10,269 nucleotides of DNA, taken from contig JACDEQ010000059.1 of the NCBI GenBank assembly GCA_013816225.1, positions 1-10,269 on the forward strand. Reading direction: 5' to 3'. The position numbers and the translations under genes are program-made. The stretch is from Armatimonadota bacterium (lineage in GTDB: Bacteria; Armatimonadota; Fimbriimonadia; Fimbriimonadales; ATM1). Position 1 is the stretch's first letter, and the number at the start of each line of letters is the position of its first letter. Of the stretch, positions 1 through 6,812 are shown in pieces. Under the pieces are notes generated by a model. The model was given only the letters and a program-made list of their open reading frames with translations. It ran no database searches and was not told the origin of the DNA.

Positions 1-170
1 AGATTGAAACGTATGTGGGCGACGCGTATAGTGACAACTTGAGGGTGCATGTCGTCGAGAACGAGGGCGGCGAGAAGGAAAAGCGAATCGTGGAATGCAT
101 CCATCCGGCTGTCTTCTTGGACAACAAACTTCTATCAAAGGCGCACGTCATAACGCGAGGAACTGAATGA
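1..170 (+). CDS. GrpE-like nucleotide exchange factor, C-terminal end (5' partial)
   Basis: An open frame enters from the left edge (first full codon at base 3) and ends with TGA at 168-170, leaving 55 visible residues. The end reads like the C-terminal beta domain of GrpE: the stretch ECIHPAVFLDNKLLSKAHV follows the GrpE pattern of a valine/glutamate strand, a two-residue turn, a hydrophobic strand, an N/D-K/R-L-L turn and a final A-x-V strand. The usual Gly and Pro of that pattern are replaced here by Ala and Lys. GrpE opens the Hsp70 nucleotide cleft in the cytoplasm to release ADP. The stop overlaps the start of the downstream Hsp70 (ATGA), so the two are probably translationally coupled, which supports the reading. 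The N-terminal helical part lies outside the window, so the call rests on a short motif plus context. Another small protein with a similar beta hairpin is possible. Confidence 0.5.
   Translation, partial: IETYVGDAYSDNLRVHVVENEGGEKEKRIVECIHPAVFLDNKLLSKAHVITRGTE
157..161 (+). promoter_or_regulatory. Ribosome binding site of the Hsp70 gene
   Basis: GAGGA lies five bases before the ATG at 167, inside the last codons of the preceding gene. With the ATGA stop/start overlap it fixes the Hsp70 start and indicates translational coupling. Confidence 0.6.
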
Positions 171-2536
171 GCAACACCGTAGACTTTGGCATTGATTTGG
201 GGACCACAAGTTCCGCCCTCGCTCGCATGATGCGCAAAGGGCCCGAAATCGTTCCTACCCGAAGCGGCCAGAAGACGCTTCCTTCGGCGGTCCGGATTAC
301 GGATGGTGGAAACCTGCTTGTTGGGGACGAAGCCACTGACAAATGGCCTTGTCGGTCTCAGTTCAAGCGAGACATGGGGGCGACGGTTCGGTATGAGATG
401 GGGAGTCGCGAGATGTCGCCGGTAGAACTCTCTGCGGAGGTCCTGAAGGAGCTCAAGTACTCGGCATCAAGACGGTACGAAGTCGACATGGACCAAGCCG
501 TTATTACGGTCCCGGCCATGTTCTCGCAACCGCAATGCCAAGCGACGCACGAAGCGGCTGCTCTCGCGAGCATCGATGCCGTCACACTATTGCAGGAGCC
601 GATAGCCGCCGCAACAGCGTATCTATCCGACGATCCCGAAGACGGGCAGTATCTGGTCTTTGATCTCGGAGGGGGCACCTTCGACGTCTCAATAATTCTG
701 ATGAAGCAGAAGGAAATGCACGTCGTCCACCACGGCGGGGACAATTATCTCGGCGGCTCGGATTTTGATAAGAAAGTGCAGCAGTGGATCTGTAGCGAAA
801 TCGGTACGGAGTTGTCAAGTATTCCTGAACCGGAACGCTGGGGAATGTCCAAGTCTGTCGAGCGGGCCAAAATAAAGCTGAGCGATCTCGAGACGACTGA
901 TGTCGACTTGAGCGATGTGAAAGGAGTGCACGCGCCGAGATTTACACTCACGCGCGAGCGCTTGAATGAGCTTGTCCGGGATGATATAGATCGAACCATT
1001 CGCATAGCGCGTGAGCAATTGGCCGAGTGCAAGCTTGATGCGAGTGACATGAGGTCTGTGTTGCTTGTAGGCGGACCGACTCAAATGCCCATTGTAAGAA
1101 ATCGCCTGCGGCAAGAACTCGGAATTCCTCTGAATCTCGATCAAGATCCGATGACCGTTGTTGCCTGCGGTGCGGCAATTCACGCCTCCGCATTACCAAG
1201 GCGCTCGTCCGAAAGGACCACAACTTCGGCGGGAGTCGACCTTGAGTTGCATTACGAATGCGTAACCAACGAGCGAACGGCACACGTATCCGGCCGTATT
1301 GCGAATCGAGACTCGTTTGCGGGCGAGGTTAGGATACAGCGGTCGAATGGGGACTGGGACACCGGCTGGATCGCCTTAAGGAATGGAGCCTTTGTGACCG
1401 AATTGGAGCTGTCCAAGGACATCGTGACCGAATTCTCGGTGGAGGTTCGAGATAGTAGCGGCGCGACGATTACCTCTTCGCCGAATACGTTCGCCATACG
1501 ATCGGGCATTGCCGCTGCCGCACCCGTTGCCCCGTACAACTACGGCGTGGCTCTCGAGGACGGTTCATGCAAATGGATTGTGAAGGCCGGCGCGAGTCTT
1601 CCGGTTCGAGAACGCGTCGAACTGCCCGCCGCTGCCTCTGTAGAGCGCGGGTCGGACGAGACGGTTTTCGTTCACTTTCTCGAGGGCAAGTCCGAACACG
1701 CCGATGACAACGTCAGACGTGGGCACGTCGTGATATGTGGCCGCGACATATCTAGGCCCATTCGCCCCGGTGACAAGGTCACCGTCACCATTCGAATGGA
1801 CGAATCTCGGCTTATTCGCGCAGTAGTGGAACTCGAAAAGGAGGAGAGGGAGTGGGAGGCTCGCTTCCACTCGTTGACCGATGAGCCTCCCATAGAAGAC
1901 CTGAGAGAAATGATCCGTCGGACGCAGGATGATCTTGAGCGCATCGACTTGGTGGTAAGTGAGGACGACCAAGGAGGGGTCAATGGCCTATTGCGCGAGC
2001 TTGAGGTCCTGGAGGCGGATGTCGAAAATTTACGCTACGGAGAACCCGGCCAGTCAGAGCGGGTTCTAACGAAAATCAGCGACCTTCGATCAAGAGTGAG
2101 GAAATTTTCCCAGAAGTATATGCCCGCAGCCAAACGAGAGGAAGCAGAAGGTGTGCTCGATGAGGCAGAAGTCTTGGCGGCCAACGCCGGCGACCAAATC
2201 GACCTCGCAACGGTCCGCGAACTGAAGGGCGACCTGGAAAAAGCAGAAGTTCTCGGCGATAAGAAGCTCACGGAGTCAATTTTGGAACGTGGCCGTAACA
2301 TTTGGGCAAAGCACTACATGAACACGCCCGAGTGCTGGCGAGGACAAATCGATTGGCTACGTCCGCGCTACCTCCTCGTGAGCAACCCATCACAGTTTCA
2401 TGAGTATGTTCGGAGAGCTGAGGCATGCCTCAACGATCGGGATCTTCAGGGTGCACGGATCAACTGTATCGAGGCTCGCGAGTTGCTTCCGGCGTCTGAG
2501 AAGCACATCGAGAGGTTCGGCGGTTCACTCATTTGA
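167..2536 (+). CDS. Non-canonical Hsp70 family chaperone with an inserted beta-rich segment and long helical tail
   Basis: This 789-aa cytoplasmic ATP-driven chaperone of the DnaK superfamily is longer than DnaK (about 640 aa). The nucleotide-binding domain spans roughly residues 1-342. It shows phosphate-1 motif DFGIDLGTTSSALA (6-19), QEPIAAATA (143-151), phosphate-2 motif DLGGGTFDVS (166-175) and adenosine motif VGGPTQMPIVRN (301-312), so ATPase activity is expected. The hydrophobic interdomain linker of DnaK (DVTPLSLG type) is not visible. Instead residues about 350-447 form a beta-rich, Ig-like-looking segment. A divergent substrate-binding beta domain follows (about 457-555, YGVALEDGSCKWIVKAG resembling the start of DnaK's). 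Residues about 555-789 are mostly charged and helical, with likely coiled coil, and do not look like the DnaK lid or end in its EEVD/EEVKD-type tail. The start at 167 is fixed by GAGGA and the ATGA overlap. It is not the housekeeping dnaK. The substrate is unknown. Confidence 0.9.
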   Translation: MSNTVDFGIDLGTTSSALARMMRKGPEIVPTRSGQKTLPSAVRITDGGNLLVGDEATDKWPCRSQFKRDMGATVRYEMGSREMSPVELSAEVLKELKYSASRRYEVDMDQAVITVPAMFSQPQCQATHEAAALASIDAVTLLQEPIAAATAYLSDDPEDGQYLVFDLGGGTFDVSIILMKQKEMHVVHHGGDNYLGGSDFDKKVQQWICSEIGTELSSIPEPERWGMSKSVERAKIKLSDLETTDVDLSDVKGVHAPRFTLTRERLNELVRDDIDRTIRIAREQLAECKLDASDMRSVLLVGGPTQMPIVRNRLRQELGIPLNLDQDPMTVVACGAAIHASALPRRSSERTTTSAGVDLELHYECVTNERTAHVSGRIANRDSFAGEVRIQRSNGDWDTGWIALRNGAFVTELELSKDIVTEFSVEVRDSSGATITSSPNTFAIRSGIAAAAPVAPYNYGVALEDGSCKWIVKAGASLPVRERVELPAAASVERGSDETVFVHFLEGKSEHADDNVRRGHVVICGRDISRPIRPGDKVTVTIRMDESRLIRAVVELEKEEREWEARFHSLTDEPPIEDLREMIRRTQDDLERIDLVVSEDDQGGVNGLLRELEVLEADVENLRYGEPGQSERVLTKISDLRSRVRKFSQKYMPAAKREEAEGVLDEAEVLAANAGDQIDLATVRELKGDLEKAEVLGDKKLTESILERGRNIWAKHYMNTPECWRGQIDWLRPRYLLVSNPSQFHEYVRRAEACLNDRDLQGARINCIEARELLPASEKHIERFGGSLI

Positions 2537-2621
2537 GAATTGGCGTAGTGAACAGGTCACTCATTTCCACTAGGTGCGCAGGCTATCGAGTTGGCATTGC
2601 TCGCCCTCCAGGTCGCGAGTG

Positions 2622-3551
2622 TTAAGGCGAGGGCGCGGAAACGGGATTGTGGCAGTAGAACACGCGGCCGCCGTCCTCGCTCGGATCGGGAAAGACGGTC
2701 TCGCAAATCTCCAGCTTGTTCGGGCACCTGGTCTTGAACGGGCAGCCGACTGCCACCTCTCGAGGGTCTGGAATCTCGCCGGGTAGCACCGCCGGCAGGC
2801 GGCCGATGGTCTCGAGGGTCGGGGACGATTCCAGGAGCGCACGCGTATACGGATGCCGAGGTTCGGCGAAGACCTTTTCAGTCTCCCCGACCTCCACGAA
2901 CCGCCCCAGGTACATAACTGCGACCCGGTCGGCGATGAAGCGGACGGTCGTCAGATCATGCGATATGTATAAGTAGGAGCACGAAAGTTTGCTTTGCAGG
3001 TCCTTGAGCAGGTTGAGTATCTGCGCCCGGATCGAAAGGTCGAGCGCCGCAGTCGGCTCGTCGCAGAGCACCAATGGCGGGCCTAGCGCGAGCGCCCGCG
3101 CCACCGCGACCCTTTGACGCTGGCCGCCCGAGAGCTGGTGCGGGAACCGCTCCTTCATAGTCAAATCGAGGCCGACCTGACGCATGACTTCGTCCACCCG
3201 GCCGTCGAGCCGCTGGCCGTTCACGATGAGCGGCTCCGCGATCGAGCGCCCGATCCGCCACCGCGGGTCGAGGCTGGCGTACGGGTCTTGCCAGACGATG
3301 CCCACTCGCTTGGCGAGCCCACGCAGGTCCGGCGTTACCGATAGGCCTTGAACTTCGATCGCTCCTGCAGAAAGGGGCTCTAAGCCGAGAATGGCTTTAG
3401 CGAGAGTGGTCTTGCCGCAGCCCGACTCGCCTACGACGGCCAGAGTTTCACCCTCGTTCAGGGTTAGCGAAACGCCGTCGACTGCACGAATCCGCCCGCC
3501 GGGTACGTTGAACGAGACCTCGGCGTCTCGAATCTCGAGGACGGCGCTCAT
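2622..3551 (-). CDS. Dipeptide/oligopeptide ABC transporter ATP-binding protein (DppF/OppF type)
   Basis: A 309-aa ABC ATPase at the cytoplasmic face of a peptide importer. It has Walker A GESGCGKT (41-48), Q-loop Gln88 in WQDPYASLDP, signature LSGGQRQRV (140-148), Walker B VLCDE (161-165) and switch His198 in YISHDL. The C-terminal oligopeptide-transporter extension carries the PRHPYT motif (231-236) and four cysteines (270, 276, 283, 300). Their C-x5-C-P-x5-C-xn-C spacing is the one linked to an iron-sulfur site in this family. The R-W-R after SLDP and the GPPLVLCDE stretch are typical of the F-type rather than the D-type subunit. The start is the ATG at 3551, because it overlaps the stop of the upstream ATPase (ATGA) and has GAGGA six bases before it; an in-frame ATG at 3575 lacks both. 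No permease or binding-protein gene is nearby. The substrate could be di- or oligopeptides, nickel or another small ligand. Confidence 0.92.
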   Translation of the reverse strand: MSAVLEIRDAEVSFNVPGGRIRAVDGVSLTLNEGETLAVVGESGCGKTTLAKAILGLEPLSAGAIEVQGLSVTPDLRGLAKRVGIVWQDPYASLDPRWRIGRSIAEPLIVNGQRLDGRVDEVMRQVGLDLTMKERFPHQLSGGQRQRVAVARALALGPPLVLCDEPTAALDLSIRAQILNLLKDLQSKLSCSYLYISHDLTTVRFIADRVAVMYLGRFVEVGETEKVFAEPRHPYTRALLESSPTLETIGRLPAVLPGEIPDPREVAVGCPFKTRCPNKLEICETVFPDPSEDGGRVFYCHNPVSAPSP

Positions 3552-4492
3552 TGTTTTTCCTCGACAAGCCAGCACGCCGCTCGGTGCCTATCGGTAATCG
3601 AAAGAAGCGCCGGTTCGACGTCGCTCTTGACATGCCGGCACGGACAGCGCTCTTGGAAACTGCAAGCTCCGGCCAGGGTTTTGAAATCGGGAGGCTGCCC
3701 GGGAATCGAATAGAGCCGCTCGGCCTTTCCGGGCAGGGAAGCTAGCAGGCCGATGGTGTAAGGATGTGCCGGATTTTTGAGGACATCTTCGGTCGGCCCC
3801 TCTTCGATCACCTTGCCCGCATAGAAGACGGCGATGCGGTCGGCGACCGATCCGATCACGCCGATGTCGTGCGAGATCAGGATGACCGCGGTGCCGGTCT
3901 GCTCTTGGAGATCGTGCAGGAGGGCGAGGATTTGGGCTTGCAGCGTGACATCGAGTGCGGTCGTCGGCTCGTCGGCGATGAGGACTTTGGGATGGCAGGC
4001 AAACGCCATAGCGACCATCACGCGCTGGCGCTGGCCCCCGGAAAGCTGGTGAGGGAACTTTCTGGCCGTGCTGGCCGGTGCCGGGACGCGTACCGATTCA
4101 AGTTGCTTTATCGCAAGGTGGTAGGCCTCGCGCCGCCCGACGTTACGGTGCAAGATGATGGCCTCTGCGATCTGGTCGGCGACGCGCATCGAGGGGTTGA
4201 GGCTGGTGAACGGGTCTTGGAAGACCATGGCGATGTCGCCACCGCGAATCTGCCGCATCTGGTGCTGCGAGGCCACTGCCAGGTCCGTACCCTCGAACAT
4301 GATGCTGCCGTCGGTAACGCGCCCACCCGGCGGAAGGAGGCCCATAATCGCCAGCCCGGTCATGGACTTACCGCAGCCGGACTCTCCGACGACGCCCAGC
4401 GTCTCGCCCGGTTCGACCATGAGGTCGACGCCGCGCAGAATCTCGGTGGCGCCGAACGCAACGCGGAGTCCCCGGATTTCGAGAGCAGGCAT
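3548..4492 (-). CDS. Dipeptide/oligopeptide ABC transporter ATP-binding protein (DppD/OppD type)
   Basis: A 314-aa ABC ATPase, partner of the downstream F-type subunit; the pair would form the heterodimeric motor of a peptide importer. Motifs are Walker A GESGCGKS (36-43), Q-loop FQDPFTSLNPSMRV (91-104), signature LSGGQRQRV (150-158), Walker B VLIADEPTTALD (170-181) and switch His208 in ISHDIGVI. The C-terminal extension has the PAHPYT motif (241-246), then Cys277, Cys283, Cys285 and Cys307. The usual third cysteine, seven residues after RC, is Ser290 here, so the cysteine cluster is altered. The chosen start is the ATG at 4492, giving MPALEIRGLRV, the normal N-terminus of the family. An upstream open stretch to 4774 is antisense to the deacetylase gene and looks nothing like ABC protein. 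The gene is divergent from the deacetylase with a 36-bp gap. Confidence 0.92.
   Translation of the reverse strand: MPALEIRGLRVAFGATEILRGVDLMVEPGETLGVVGESGCGKSMTGLAIMGLLPPGGRVTDGSIMFEGTDLAVASQHQMRQIRGGDIAMVFQDPFTSLNPSMRVADQIAEAIILHRNVGRREAYHLAIKQLESVRVPAPASTARKFPHQLSGGQRQRVMVAMAFACHPKVLIADEPTTALDVTLQAQILALLHDLQEQTGTAVILISHDIGVIGSVADRIAVFYAGKVIEEGPTEDVLKNPAHPYTIGLLASLPGKAERLYSIPGQPPDFKTLAGACSFQERCPCRHVKSDVEPALLSITDRHRAACWLVEEKQ
3558..3562 (-). promoter_or_regulatory. Ribosome binding site of the DppF-type ATPase
   Basis: On the minus strand GAGGA is followed by six bases (AAAACA) and the ATG at 3551. It lies inside the end of the DppD-type gene and decides the downstream start, in agreement with the ATGA stop/start overlap. 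Confidence 0.65.
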
Positions 4493-4501
4493 GGAATGGC
4501 A

Positions 4502-4507
4502 ATTATG
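4502..4507 (-). promoter_or_regulatory. Possible -10 box of the peptide-transporter ATPase operon
   Basis: CATAAT on the minus strand lies nine bases before the ATG at 4492. There is no clear ribosome site before that ATG and no recognisable -35 element at normal spacing. It is a weak candidate resting on six bases and the position in the divergent gap. Confidence 0.25.
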
Positions 4508-4516
4508 GACCAACGC

Positions 4517-4529
4517 TACAATGGACGGA
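4517..4529 (+). promoter_or_regulatory. -10 box with probable leaderless start of the deacetylase gene
   Basis: TACAAT at 4517-4522 is followed by six bases and the ATG at 4529, so transcription would be expected to begin at or next to the start codon. There is no Shine-Dalgarno sequence before this ATG and no TTGACA-like -35 box about 17 bases upstream. The same spacing recurs before the NIF3 gene and nearly so before purL. Confidence 0.45.
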
Positions 4530-5263
4530 TGGCTCTGTTCGAACTGCCGCCGAACCCGCAGAGGTGGCTGTTCGCGTTTACGCACCCTGACGACGAAATT
4601 TCGATCGGGGCTTGGATGAGGAGACTTGTGCAGGCAGGCGCTGACGTGTGGGCGGGCTGGAGCGTGACCGACCCGGTTCGAGCGGCCGAGGGAACGAGTG
4701 TTATTGAGAAGCTGGGAGCGCCGAAGGAGCGGCTCTTCTATCATGGAATGCCCGATAAGGGTGCGTGCGAACACCTGCCCGAGCTGGCCTCCTTGTGGTC
4801 ATCGGCGATCGAGCGCGCGAAGCCCGAGCGAATCGCGCTGGGCGCTTTCGAGTGTGGCCATATCGATCACGACTCGACCAATTTCGCGGTGCATCGTGCG
4901 TGTGACGGCCGGATTCCGATGCTGGAGATTCCCCTTTATCACACGTATCTGACCCGCACGCCCGTGCTTAACCGATTCGCCGATCCGAGAGGGGAAGAGG
5001 TGCTGGGTCTCGAACCTGAGGAATGGAGGCTGAAGAGAGAGGTCAGCCGGATGTACAAGAGCCAGAACATTGGGCGGCTGCTGGTTTATGCTACGGCTTG
5101 GGGGTGGATGAAGGGCCGTCCGCCGGCGCTTTGCCGCACCGAGCGAATGCGGTTGCAGACGCATTTCGATTATGAGACTCCGAACCTGCCGGAGCCGCTT
5201 CGGTCGCGGGTGATGGCCACGGAAACGTGGCGGCGCTGGGCTGCCTGCGTGAAGGGCCGGTAG
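4529..5263 (+). CDS. PIG-L/LmbE family metal-dependent deacetylase
   Basis: A 244-aa protein of the PIG-L deacetylase family. These are usually zinc-dependent enzymes that remove acetyl groups from N-acetylglucosamine-containing substrates such as thiol precursors, lipids or antibiotic intermediates. It has the family signature HPDDE (19-23) after a hydrophobic strand, the second metal motif GHIDHDSTN (110-118), and an alternating beta/alpha pattern between them. The C-terminal part (about 145-244) is less typical and rich in Trp and Arg. The start is the ATG at 4529 (MALFELPPN), which places the first strand at the normal distance and fits the TACAAT box. In-frame ATGs at 4505 and 4496 would add 8 or 11 residues but lie over or upstream of that box. 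No signal peptide is seen, so it is probably cytoplasmic. The substrate cannot be read from the sequence; there are no mycothiol or bacillithiol pathway genes beside it. Confidence 0.85.
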   Translation: MALFELPPNPQRWLFAFTHPDDEISIGAWMRRLVQAGADVWAGWSVTDPVRAAEGTSVIEKLGAPKERLFYHGMPDKGACEHLPELASLWSSAIERAKPERIALGAFECGHIDHDSTNFAVHRACDGRIPMLEIPLYHTYLTRTPVLNRFADPRGEEVLGLEPEEWRLKREVSRMYKSQNIGRLLVYATAWGWMKGRPPALCRTERMRLQTHFDYETPNLPEPLRSRVMATETWRRWAACVKGR

Positions 5264-5273
5264 AATCCGCGCA
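5261..5273 (+). promoter_or_regulatory. -10 box overlapping a stop codon, probable leaderless start of the NIF3 gene
   Basis: TAGAAT at 5261-5266 begins with the TAG stop of the deacetylase gene and is followed by six bases and the ATG at 5273. No ribosome site lies at a usable distance from this ATG. Either this is a separate internal promoter giving a leaderless message, or the gene is read through from upstream. Confidence 0.4.
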
Positions 5274-6364
5274 TGCCGACGATTGGGGAACTGCTCGATG
5301 TCCTCGAGGAGATAGCTCCTGCACACTTGGCGATGGCCGATGACCCGATCGGCTTGCAAATAGGCCGGAAATCGGACAAATTCTCGCCATGTGTGGTGAC
5401 GCTCGATATAACTCCCGAAGTGCTGAATTGGGCCAAGGAAAAGGGCGCGGAAGCCGTAGTAGCGCACCATCCTCTATTTTTCAACCCGCCGCGCGATTTG
5501 GCCGGTGACAGTCTTCAAGTACAGTGCGTTCGTCTTGCGATGGCGAATTCGATAGCCATCATCGCCGCTCACACCAATTGGGATGCGGCGCCCGGAGGGG
5601 TCAATGACACGCTCGCTCGAATGCTCGGACTCGCCGATATCGAGGCGTTCGGAGGGGATATTACCGTGCAGGATTGCAAGATGGTGACGTTTCTGCCCGC
5701 GGATGGGCTGGATTCGGTTGTGGATGCATTGGCCGGTGCAGGAGCAGGCGACATCGGCCTCTATAAGCGGTGCGCATTTCATAGCGAGGGCTTGGGGACT
5801 TTCGAGCCGCAAGAGGGCGCAAACCCCATTGTCGGAGAGGTCGGGAGTCGCGAGACGACCCCGGAGCGCAGGGTGGAGATGCGGTTTTCGAGCCATCGGA
5901 GGAAGGCGGTCGAAGCGGCCCTTCTGTCGGCCCATCCATACGACCAGCCGGCGTACGACATTTGGGACGTGTCGACGGAGGCTCATTCCTTACCCCGAAT
6001 CGGATCGATGAGTCCGACGACTTTTTCCGAGTTCGTGGGCCACGTCGACCGGTCGCTGGGCTCTTCCTCTCGGGGCTTTGGCCATGCTGGGAAGAAGGTA
6101 AGGCGCATCGCCGTTGTCGGCGGATCGGGCGGACGGTATTGGCTTTCGGCGAAGTTGGCGGGCGCGGACGCGCTGGTTACCGGCGAGGTGCGTCATCACG
6201 AGGCTGTCGAAGCAGCGGAAACGGGCATATGCTTGGTGGACTCGGGCCATTACCACACCGAACAGCCTGGTATGGCTGAGATGCGGGACCGGCTCGAATC
6301 GCAAATGCCGACTGCCAATTTCTTGCTTTTCGAGCCCCTTCCTGGCCATTGCGGTAGGCCTTAG
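5273..6364 (+). CDS. NIF3/YqfO-type dinuclear metal centre protein (GTP cyclohydrolase I type 2/DUF34 family), long form
   Basis: A 363-aa member of the widespread NIF3 family, whose proteins form ring-shaped hexamers with two metal ions per subunit. The cellular role is unsettled; some members have been called GTP cyclohydrolase 1 type 2, a label to use with caution. Visible metal ligands and motifs are VVAHHPLFF (62-70), HTNWDAAPGGVND (100-112), LVTGEVRHHE (301-310) and DSGHYHTEQPGM (323-334). Residues about 130-235 are the PII/CutA-like insertion that marks the long YqfO form: KMVTFLPADGLDSVVDALAG, IGLYKRCAFHSEGLGTFEP and the AHPYDQPAYDIWDV end. The length matches long-form members (about 370 aa). 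The domain after the insert carries the VVGGSGG motif (281-287). It starts ten bases after the deacetylase stop and no key residue is missing. Confidence 0.93.
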   Translation: MPTIGELLDVLEEIAPAHLAMADDPIGLQIGRKSDKFSPCVVTLDITPEVLNWAKEKGAEAVVAHHPLFFNPPRDLAGDSLQVQCVRLAMANSIAIIAAHTNWDAAPGGVNDTLARMLGLADIEAFGGDITVQDCKMVTFLPADGLDSVVDALAGAGAGDIGLYKRCAFHSEGLGTFEPQEGANPIVGEVGSRETTPERRVEMRFSSHRRKAVEAALLSAHPYDQPAYDIWDVSTEAHSLPRIGSMSPTTFSEFVGHVDRSLGSSSRGFGHAGKKVRRIAVVGGSGGRYWLSAKLAGADALVTGEVRHHEAVEAAETGICLVDSGHYHTEQPGMAEMRDRLESQMPTANFLLFEPLPGHCGRP

Positions 6365-6395
6365 GAGCCGGAAAGTGCCACAATCGGTGCCAGCC

Positions 6396-6812
6396 ATGCG
6401 GACGGTTTATCTAATTCTGGGTTGCGCTCTTGTGCCGATAGGTATCGCCGGCGTTGTTCTGCCGGTACTCCCAGGCTTCGTATTTCTCTTGCTGGCGACG
6501 GTTTGCTTTGCCCGAAGCAGCCCGCGGTTCGAATCCTGGATGCTGAACCATCCTCAGTTCGGTGAAAGCTTGAGAATTTGGCGTGAAGAGGGCAGCATGC
6601 GGCGCAAACACAAGGTTTATTCGGTCGGAATGATCGCCATTTCAGCAGTTGCCGGCACTTTGTTTTCGCCTGCACCAGTTTGGGTTAAGATGGTCCTTGC
6701 CGCTGCCGGTGGTTGGGCCGCCTGGTATATCCTCACGAGACCAACCCGTAAGCCTAACGGTGTGTGTCCTTTGAGGCCGCCCGCGCACCTCGTCGATCCC
6801 GAGAATACTTAG
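6396..6812 (+). CDS. YbaN/DUF454 family small inner-membrane protein
   Basis: A 138-aa protein of unknown function in the DUF454 (YbaN) family. Residues about 3-38 are hydrophobic with the family hallmark LGxxLxPIGIAGVVLPVLPG, followed by FLLLATVCFARSSPRFESWML (30-50), which contains the conserved CFARSSPR stretch. The next conserved part is HPQFGESLRIWREEG (52-66). A second hydrophobic region (about 74-113) makes further membrane segments, and a short polar tail ends in Pro/Arg-rich sequence. Most relatives have T-T-P-F after LPVLP; here it is Gly-Phe, a local departure. The start is the ATG at 6396; an in-frame GTG at 6387 would add three residues. No clear ribosome site is present; CACAAT at 6379-6384 is a weak possible -10. 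It lies 31 bases after NIF3 and its stop overlaps the stop of the opposite gene. Confidence 0.85.
   Translation: MRTVYLILGCALVPIGIAGVVLPVLPGFVFLLLATVCFARSSPRFESWMLNHPQFGESLRIWREEGSMRRKHKVYSVGMIAISAVAGTLFSPAPVWVKMVLAAAGGWAAWYILTRPTRKPNGVCPLRPPAHLVDPENT

Noticed and set aside
2526..2566. Direct repeat CACTCATTT at 2526-2534 and 2558-2566
   Set aside because: Two nine-base copies with no further copies or associated element; it could be chance, and no attachment-site context is present.
2602..2635. Inverted repeat CGCCCTC/GAGGGCG between the Hsp70 and ABC ATPase gene ends, as a terminator
   Set aside because: The loop is 20 bases, part of the stem lies in coding sequence, and no T-run follows on either strand.
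3764..4528. In-frame upstream extension of the deacetylase gene
   Set aside because: It runs antisense through the DppD-type ATPase and resembles no known domain; the deacetylase fold begins normally at MALFELPPN.
4493..4774. Upstream extension of the DppD-type ATPase to an ATG at 4774
   Set aside because: The extra 94 residues are Arg/His/Pro-rich shadow sequence opposite the deacetylase HPDDE region; ABC ATPases of this type begin at MPALEIRGL.
4799..5470. Minus-strand open frame spanning the deacetylase/NIF3 junction
   Set aside because: It crosses two well-supported genes on the opposite strand and resembles no family.
6114..6395. Upstream extension of the YbaN-type gene
   Set aside because: It overlaps the conserved C-terminal metal-binding region of the NIF3 gene in another frame and has no YbaN similarity.
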